DNA from: Pseudomonadota bacterium
Lineage (GTDB): Bacteria; Pseudomonadota; Alphaproteobacteria; Rhizobiales; Hyphomicrobiaceae
DNA: 10,792 nt
Direction of reading: 5' to 3'
Assembly (NCBI GenBank): GCA_023392135.1
Contig: JAEVZQ010000377.1
Location: 1-10,792, forward strand
Shown piece after piece: positions 6,188 through 10,792 of the stretch (its first letter is position 1; each line of letters begins with the position of its first letter). The translations under genes and the position numbers were made by a program. The notes below the pieces were generated by a model that did no database searches, had not been told where the DNA came from, and was given only the letters and a program-made list of their open reading frames with translations.

Positions 6188-7291
6188 TCAGCAGCGGTTC
6201 TCTTTTGACCAGATCTCCTCGAGAATTGCGTCATTCGCTGCTGCTACGCTCTCGATCGAGAAGCGCTCGCGAACATATCGCGCGCCACCCTGCGACAGCT
6301 CCCCCCTCAGATTCTCATCGCCGATCAACCGTCGGATCGCAGTGGCAAATCCGTCGACGTCTGCAGGGTCGGCGAAGAGCGCAAACGGTCCACTGACCTC
6401 GCTCAGCCCGCCCGATCCCGATGAGACGAGCGCCGCGCCGCCGGCGTGCGCCTCGAGCGCCGTGCGTCCGAACGGCTCCCGCCACCGCGACGGGACGAGA
6501 GCAATGGCAGCCCGCTCGCAGCGCTCCTTGATGCCCTGCCAGGGGACATTCAGCTCGATATCGATGCGGCCCCGGTTCGCAGGGTCGGCGAGAGCTTCCC
6601 GGACTTTTTGCGCGTAGCTCGGATCACGATCGGGCTCTGAAAGCGTAAAGCGAGCACGCCACTCCGGCCGCTCCGGCAAGACCCGGGCCACGGCCATGGC
6701 CGCCTCGAGGATGCCCTTCTCCGCCACGCAGCGGCCGACGCAGAGGATCTCGTCCCGCTTCGGGAGGGTCGGATCCCACGGCCCGAAATCCAGCCCGTTG
6801 TGCACGACGGCCTGAGGCAGCGAAACCTTGGGCCACGCACAGGCAAAATGCGCTCGGCAGGCCTCGCTGACATGCACCAGACCAGCCACGCGGTTTATCT
6901 CTCTAAGGCGCAGGCGACGGCGTATCGAGGCAATGGGACCATTGGGATAGCGCTTGTAGAAGCCGTGCGCGTGAAACACCACGCGGCCCGGCAGCATGCC
7001 AGCAAGCCGTGCAGCGATTTGGAAATGCTGATGAACGACGACGAGATCCGCACGTCTCGTCCGCGCAATTTTCGCAGCCTCCCGGGCAAGGAGCACCGTA
7101 TGAGAAGCTTCGAGCGGCGAAAGGTGAGCCACGTCGAAGGCGCCGAACAGACCATGCACATGCTCGCCCACGATGCACGTCGTGGCGCGATGGCGGCTCG
7201 CGGCAACGAGGTCGTGAACGCACAGATCGACCGAATTCGGAATGTCTCGATCCGTTGCCGAGCGCCGGGGCAGGACGACAAGGAGGTGCAT
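6188..7291 (-). CDS. family 4 glycosyltransferase (GT-B fold)
   Basis: A 367-residue cytoplasmic or membrane-associated glycosyltransferase of the GT4 type, which transfers a sugar from a nucleotide-sugar donor with retention of configuration. The N-terminal domain starts with MHLLVVLPRR, normal for the GT-B Rossmann fold, and includes VVFHAHGFYKRYP (104-116). The C-terminal donor domain contains VVHNGLD (162-168), VGRCVAEKG (185-193) with Arg187 and Lys192 as likely phosphate contacts, and the EX7E motif Glu272-Glu280 within EPFGRTALEAHAGG. These are the hallmarks of the family, and the length is typical. Donor and acceptor cannot be inferred. It is divergent from the GT2 gene across 146 bases, so the two may share control. 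An excellent Shine-Dalgarno-like sequence on the opposite strand at its start codon is simply the complement of the HLLV codons. Confidence 0.92.
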   Translation of the reverse strand: MHLLVVLPRRSATDRDIPNSVDLCVHDLVAASRHRATTCIVGEHVHGLFGAFDVAHLSPLEASHTVLLAREAAKIARTRRADLVVVHQHFQIAARLAGMLPGRVVFHAHGFYKRYPNGPIASIRRRLRLREINRVAGLVHVSEACRAHFACAWPKVSLPQAVVHNGLDFGPWDPTLPKRDEILCVGRCVAEKGILEAAMAVARVLPERPEWRARFTLSEPDRDPSYAQKVREALADPANRGRIDIELNVPWQGIKERCERAAIALVPSRWREPFGRTALEAHAGGAALVSSGSGGLSEVSGPFALFADPADVDGFATAIRRLIGDENLRGELSQGGARYVRERFSIESVAAANDAILEEIWSKENRC

Positions 7292-7437
7292 GATGATACC
7301 CGATCGAGCGGAAGGCTCTCGCCAGACGACCGGGCGGCTTCAGTCTGTGGTCAGATCTGATCGCTGCCGCTCGGCTCTTGACGCGAACGCAGGTTCTGTC
7401 CCAATGTCGAGATCATTAGAACAAAAGAGAAACGAAA
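7292..7437. promoter_or_regulatory. divergent promoter region between the GT4 and GT2 genes
   Basis: These 146 bases must drive two diverging glycosyltransferase genes. A perfect 10-base palindrome, TCAGATCTGA, lies at 7351-7360, near the middle. TTGACG at 7378-7383 matches five of six bases of a -35 box pointing to the GT2 gene, but the best -10 at normal distance (CAATGT, 7402-7407) is poor. The purine-rich stretch AAAGAGAAACGAAA just before 7438 serves as the GT2 ribosome binding region. No operator can be assigned to a known regulator. Confidence 0.35.
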
Positions 7438-8499
7438 ATGGAACCCCAAGTGAGCGTGCTGCTGCCCGTCCACAATGCCGAGGCCTACTTACCCGAGGCT
7501 GTCGAGAGCATCCTGGGCCAGTCGCTCACCGACCTTGAGCTCGTCTGCATCGACGATGGCTCGACCGACCGATCCCCTGAGCTTCTGCAAAGCTATGCCG
7601 CACAAGACGGCCGTGTTCGGGTCATCCGCAGCGAGCACGCCGGGCTGATCACAGCGTTGAACAAGGGGCTGAAAATCGCCTGTGCACCGCTGGTGGCTCG
7701 AATGGATGCTGACGACATCTCGGCGCCAGACCGGCTCGAGAAGCAGTGCCGCCGGTTCGAGCTGGATCCTGAGCTATGGGTGCTCGGAACTGCGGAAGAA
7801 CGCATCGATGCGGCGGGCCGCTCGAGGGGGCGCTCCCCAGTTGTTACGGGATGCGATGCCGTGGCGAGCGCGCTGCGTGAGACATGCGTCATCTGCCATC
7901 CCTCCGTAATGATGCGTCGCGAGCCGATCTTGGCCCTCGGCGGATACCGGGCGGCATACAAGCACGCAGAGGACTACGACCTTTGGCTGCGGGTCAGCGA
8001 GCACGCGAAGCTCGACAATCTCGACTTCGTGGGCTTGCGCTATCGCAAGCACGACGCCGGCATTTCGCAGCGCTGCAGTCCGCGACAGCGCTTGTCTACG
8101 GCGCTCGCGCAGGCAACGCATGCGATCAGGCGCCAGGGGCTGCCGGATCCGACCGACGGGATGGCCGCCGAACCTGATCTGTGGACATGCCGGGTGCTTG
8201 ATGAACTTGTTCCGGCGCATGTGGAGTTCTTCCGCACGCTTGCTATCGCATTCGGCGCCTCGGAGGCGTTCGTCGGTGCCGATGAGCTCGAGCTCCGGTT
8301 GAAGAGCCAATGCTCCGATCTGGTAAAGCAGAACAGATGGCTGTTCATGGCGGCGCTCGTGCAAATCATCAAAAGAAGACCGTTCATCGATCCGCTGACC
8401 ATCAGGCTGGCAATGATGTCGCTGCGTATGAACCCAGGCAGGTTTGCGAAGCTTCTATTCGCCTGGAATGAAACCAAACCTCATCTTGTATGGGACTGA
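7438..8499 (+). CDS. family 2 glycosyltransferase (GT-A fold)
   Basis: This 353-residue GT2 enzyme should transfer a sugar with inversion from a nucleotide-sugar to a growing cell-surface glycan at the cytoplasmic face of the membrane. The first 210 residues are the catalytic domain: VSVLLPVHNAEAYLPEAVES (5-24), the nucleotide-binding CIDDGSTD (37-44), the metal-binding DAD (90-92) in ARMDADD, HPSVMMR (154-160) and the AEDYDLWLR motif (177-185) whose Asp is the likely catalytic base. Residues 210-353 are a less conserved helical extension without clear membrane segments. Length is normal for this family. The ATG at 7438 is supported by the family's usual N-terminus and an A/G-rich leader. The RgpF-like gene follows after 9 bases, so the two are probably one operon acting on the same glycan. 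Sugar specificity is unknown. Confidence 0.93.
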   Translation: MEPQVSVLLPVHNAEAYLPEAVESILGQSLTDLELVCIDDGSTDRSPELLQSYAAQDGRVRVIRSEHAGLITALNKGLKIACAPLVARMDADDISAPDRLEKQCRRFELDPELWVLGTAEERIDAAGRSRGRSPVVTGCDAVASALRETCVICHPSVMMRREPILALGGYRAAYKHAEDYDLWLRVSEHAKLDNLDFVGLRYRKHDAGISQRCSPRQRLSTALAQATHAIRRQGLPDPTDGMAAEPDLWTCRVLDELVPAHVEFFRTLAIAFGASEAFVGADELELRLKSQCSDLVKQNRWLFMAALVQIIKRRPFIDPLTIRLAMMSLRMNPGRFAKLLFAWNETKPHLVWD

Positions 8500-8508
8500 G
8501 GCTGTCGG

Positions 8509-9672
8509 ATGAAAATCGCCCGGTCGGTGAAAAACAAAATCCTGAAACTTCGGTTGAAAGCGTATGACTTGAGGCAATTCGCCAGAGACATACGCTTCGC
8601 TTCGGCACCGGGCCGCGAAGATCAGACTGTGGAGATAACGCCCGCCCTGCAGCGAGCGGATAAGATCGCTGTGATCGCCATCCGGCCAACAAAAGAAAGC
8701 CAATTCTCAACTCTTAACTTCATGAAGTCGCTGCATGAGAACGGCTATAGGATACTTATCGGCTCCGACGGCGCTGTAAACGGAGAGTTCAAGAGCAGCC
8801 TCGATCTGCTGTCGGTTCATTATCTTGTGAGACCTCCTGTCGGCCGTGATTTTGGAGTTTACAAGGACGCGTGCCTTGTTCTGCATGAGAGAGGACTGCT
8901 GGATACGTGCAGCTATCTACTGCTCGCCAATGATAGCATGTTCTACCCGAAGTCAACGAAAGAGCTGATCGAGGAGGCGGAGAGCAGCTGCGAGACTTGG
9001 GCGTGCCTTTTCGAAAATTTCCGGGATGGATACCATGCTCAATCGTTCTTTCTCATATTCGGAAAGCCGGTGTTTCTGCATCCCCGGTTTTTGGAGTTCT
9101 GGGCTTCGTATCACCCTTCCAGCACTCGAAGTCATGCGATAAGAAAGGGGGAGATTGCGCTATCGTCCACTCTCGTCGATACTATCGGATATCCTCATTG
9201 CGTCTTTTCCTCGGTCAAGTTGCGCGAGTGTCTCGGCCGCCTGGAAACGCGGAACCTGATTGAACTATTTTCATCGCTTGCAAGCATCGGGAACTATGGC
9301 GATTTGCTCGCAATGAGCGCATATGAGCCGTTAGGGAGGTGGAATGCCGCATTCGGCTCCATGAAGCTGGATTTAGGACAGGCGGTGGAAGAGTCCGCCT
9401 ATCGGTCGATCTTAATCAGCGCACTCTGTCGCCTCGCCGAAAGCTCGAACCCAACCCATTCGCTTGGCTTGATTCTCAATCGGCTGTTCGAAGCGCCCGT
9501 CAAGCGTGATCTCGGTTGGCGGGGAATGTACCCTTTGGCGGATGTCGTGGGGCAGGTCAGGGGCTTCGAAGGCGATGAGCTGAGCATGATGGCGGCAGAC
9601 TTACGGCAACGCGGCCTGCCGGCTTCTGTCCAGGGCTTCTCTCGCTATCTCTACCATAAGGGGCGGATCTGA
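8509..9672 (+). CDS. RgpF-like protein (rhamnan synthesis F family)
   Basis: The 387-residue protein matches the rhamnan synthesis protein F family, named after streptococcal RgpF, which helps build rhamnose polymers. Motifs I recognise: AVIAIRP near 54-60, GRDFGVYKD (112-120), YLLLANDSMFYP (136-147), GYHAQSFFLIFGKPVF (174-189), FLEFWASY (194-201) and the GEIALSSTL segment (214-222). The N-terminal 30 residues are basic and amphipathic, suggesting contact with the inner membrane. No segment looks like a true transmembrane helix. By family it is probably a glycosyltransferase acting on a rhamnose-containing surface polysaccharide, consistent with rfbA and rfbD lying just beyond it. It begins 9 bases after the GT2 stop with only a weak ribosome binding site (gagg), so translation may be coupled. 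Base use differs: a sampled line (8701-8760) is 40% GC, against 63% in a line of the GT2 gene (7501-7560), which suggests a different origin. Confidence 0.8.
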   Translation: MKIARSVKNKILKLRLKAYDLRQFARDIRFASAPGREDQTVEITPALQRADKIAVIAIRPTKESQFSTLNFMKSLHENGYRILIGSDGAVNGEFKSSLDLLSVHYLVRPPVGRDFGVYKDACLVLHERGLLDTCSYLLLANDSMFYPKSTKELIEEAESSCETWACLFENFRDGYHAQSFFLIFGKPVFLHPRFLEFWASYHPSSTRSHAIRKGEIALSSTLVDTIGYPHCVFSSVKLRECLGRLETRNLIELFSSLASIGNYGDLLAMSAYEPLGRWNAAFGSMKLDLGQAVEESAYRSILISALCRLAESSNPTHSLGLILNRLFEAPVKRDLGWRGMYPLADVVGQVRGFEGDELSMMAADLRQRGLPASVQGFSRYLYHKGRI

Positions 9673-9705
9673 AAGAGCAATTTCGCCTTGGAAGACCTTG
9701 ATCCA

Positions 9706-10572
9706 TCAAGCACTCGCAAGGCTGCGGACGTAACTGGCGTAGCTCGATCTTCCGAGCCGTTCCAGCCAAGCCTCGAGCCTGCGTTCGGTAATGAAGTTGG
9801 ACTTGAGTGCAATCTCTTCCGGGCAGGCGATCTTCAGCCCTTGCCGCCGCTCGAGCGTGGCGACGAACTCGCCAGCGGCGAGAAGCGATTCGAAGGTCCC
9901 CGTATCGAGCCATGCGAAGCCGCGCCCCAGCCTTTCCACGGTGAGGCGGCCTTGCTCGAGGTACAGTCGATTGATATCTGTGATTTCCAGCTCATTACGC
10001 TCGGACGGCTTCAAGCTCCGGGCAAAATCAACGACGTTTGCATCGTAGAAATAAAGGCCGGTGAGAGCCCAGTTCGATCTGGGAGTCTGGGGCTTCTCCT
10101 CGATCCGGGTTGCCTGGTTCTCGTCATTGAATTCGACAACGCCGTAGCGCTCCGGGTCCGCCACCTCATAGGCGAACACGGTGGCCCCCTGGGTCCTCTG
10201 CCTGGCTCTCTGCAGGAGATGCGACAGGCCGTGACCGTAGAAGATATTGTCGCCCAGAATGAGGGCCGACGGCCCGCCGTCGATGAAGTCCGCGCCGATG
10301 ATGAAGGCCTGCGCCAGTCCTTCCGGGTTTGGCTGGATGGCGTAGGAAAGGCGCAGCCCGAATTGCGAACCGTCCCCGAGCAGAGCTTGAAACAGCGGCT
10401 GGTCGTGCGGCTTGGTGATGATGAGGATGTCGCGAATTCCCGCCAACATAAGCACCGAGAGAGGATAATAAATCATTGGTTTGTCGTAGACGGGCAATAG
10501 CTGCTTCGATACCCCGAAGGTCAGGGGATAAAGGCGGGTGCCACTGCCGCCGGCGAGGATAATACCCTTCAC
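9706..10572 (-). CDS. rfbA: glucose-1-phosphate thymidylyltransferase RfbA (RmlA)
   Basis: RfbA joins glucose-1-phosphate and dTTP to give dTDP-glucose, the first step of dTDP-L-rhamnose synthesis in the cytoplasm. The 288-residue product fits the family length of about 286-300. The nucleotide-binding loop GGSGTRLYP (8-16) is followed by [18 protein letters not shown] (22-39), LGDNIFYG (106-113), the VVEF and IEEKP segments (145-161), and WLDTGT with Asp223 (221-226). Together these are diagnostic of RmlA rather than of GalU-type enzymes. The start is GTG at 10572, and its first bases overlap the rfbD stop codon (GTGA, 3 shared bases), so the two are translationally coupled. It converges on the RgpF-like gene with 33 bases between stop codons. 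In known members the product dTDP-rhamnose inhibits the enzyme. Confidence 0.96.
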   Translation of the reverse strand: MKGIILAGGSGTRLYPLTFGVSKQLLPVYDKPMIYYPLSVLMLAGIRDILIITKPHDQPLFQALLGDGSQFGLRLSYAIQPNPEGLAQAFIIGADFIDGGPSALILGDNIFYGHGLSHLLQRARQRTQGATVFAYEVADPERYGVVEFNDENQATRIEEKPQTPRSNWALTGLYFYDANVVDFARSLKPSERNELEITDINRLYLEQGRLTVERLGRGFAWLDTGTFESLLAAGEFVATLERRQGLKIACPEEIALKSNFITERRLEAWLERLGRSSYASYVRSLASA

Positions 10573-10792
10573 GTTCTGTCCCCCTCGTCTGAGCTGACAT
10601 GTTGCGGTCGACCCATCTCGACTTCTGGAATCAACCGGTCCAGGCAGCGCTCGAGGCCGTCCTGCCAGTGTTGAAGGCGGATTCCGTAAAACTGCTCGAT
10701 CTTTTCCGTTGCCAGCCTCGAAAAGCGCGGGCGGTGCGCCTTCGTCGGGTAATACGTGGTCGAGATGGCTTCGACCGCGGCCGTTTCCATTC
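10569..10792 (-). CDS. rfbD: dTDP-4-dehydrorhamnose reductase RfbD (RmlD), 3' part
   Basis: Only the last 74 or so residues lie in the window, and the 5' part continues past the right edge. The segment with [21 protein letters not shown] and then [15 protein letters not shown] matches the conserved C-terminus of RfbD, where the RP-S-L pattern and the final tryptophan recur. RfbD reduces dTDP-4-keto-L-rhamnose to dTDP-L-rhamnose with NAD(P)H, the last step of the pathway. The in-window ATG at 10790 is internal and is not the start. It is coupled to rfbA by stop/start overlap. rfbB and rfbC would be expected upstream (beyond the right edge) or elsewhere. The catalytic Tyr-Lys pair is not visible here. 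Confidence 0.85.
   Translation of the reverse strand, partial: METAAVEAISTTYYPTKAHRPRFSRLATEKIEQFYGIRLQHWQDGLERCLDRLIPEVEMGRPQHVSSDEGDRT

Noticed and set aside
7281..7538. Strong AAGGAGGTG ribosome-site-like sequence followed by ATGATG and a frame running into the GT2 gene
   Set aside because: The SD-like bases are the complement of the GT4 codons for His-Leu-Leu-Val. The frame has mixed codon bias and overlaps the GT2 start by 100 bases, so chance is the simpler explanation.
7774..8364. 196-residue minus-strand open frame opposite the GT2 gene
   Set aside because: Antisense to conserved GT2 motifs and no recognisable product.
9688..10500. 270-residue plus-strand open frame opposite rfbA
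   Set aside because: Fully antisense to a gene with unmistakable RmlA motifs; no domain of its own.

Overview
The window is GC-rich (the lines I counted by hand run from about 40 to 63% GC). It looks like a Gram-negative proteobacterial chromosome. An alphaproteobacterium, perhaps Hyphomicrobiales, is my best guess, based on the style of the cyclopropane synthase and the ABC exporter and the presence of soxYZ. That assignment is inference only. I see no RNA genes, insertion sequences, CRISPR arrays, integrases or phage genes.

Left part (1-2461): a complete TRIC/UPF0126-type membrane protein on the plus strand. It converges on two minus-strand genes: a small stand-alone helix-hairpin-helix protein and, upstream of it, a cyclopropane-fatty-acyl-phospholipid synthase family methyltransferase with all the catalytic residues I could check. 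Middle part (2462-4376): a 391-base divergent intergenic region holds an AT-rich, palindrome-containing island. It is followed by soxY and soxZ, the two subunits of the periplasmic thiosulfate-oxidation carrier. No soxA, B, X, C or D is in the window. A likely 55-residue membrane protein follows soxZ, then a 330-base gap with several short inverted repeats.

Right part (4377-10792): a surface-polysaccharide region. It contains a full-length MsbA-like ABC exporter (plus), a family 4 glycosyltransferase (minus, convergent with the exporter), a family 2 glycosyltransferase and a RgpF-like (rhamnan synthesis F family) protein (plus, probably one operon), then rfbA and the 3' end of rfbD (minus), which make dTDP-L-rhamnose. 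A plausible scheme is that RfbA and RfbD supply dTDP-rhamnose, the glycosyltransferases and the RgpF-like protein build a rhamnose-containing glycan, and the exporter moves a lipid-linked product. The link to this particular exporter is inference from proximity only.

Most of the window is ordinary. The points most worth a second look are the isolated soxYZ pair with its possible operator and small membrane-protein neighbour, and the GT2/RgpF-like pair, whose second gene is clearly poorer in GC than its neighbour.
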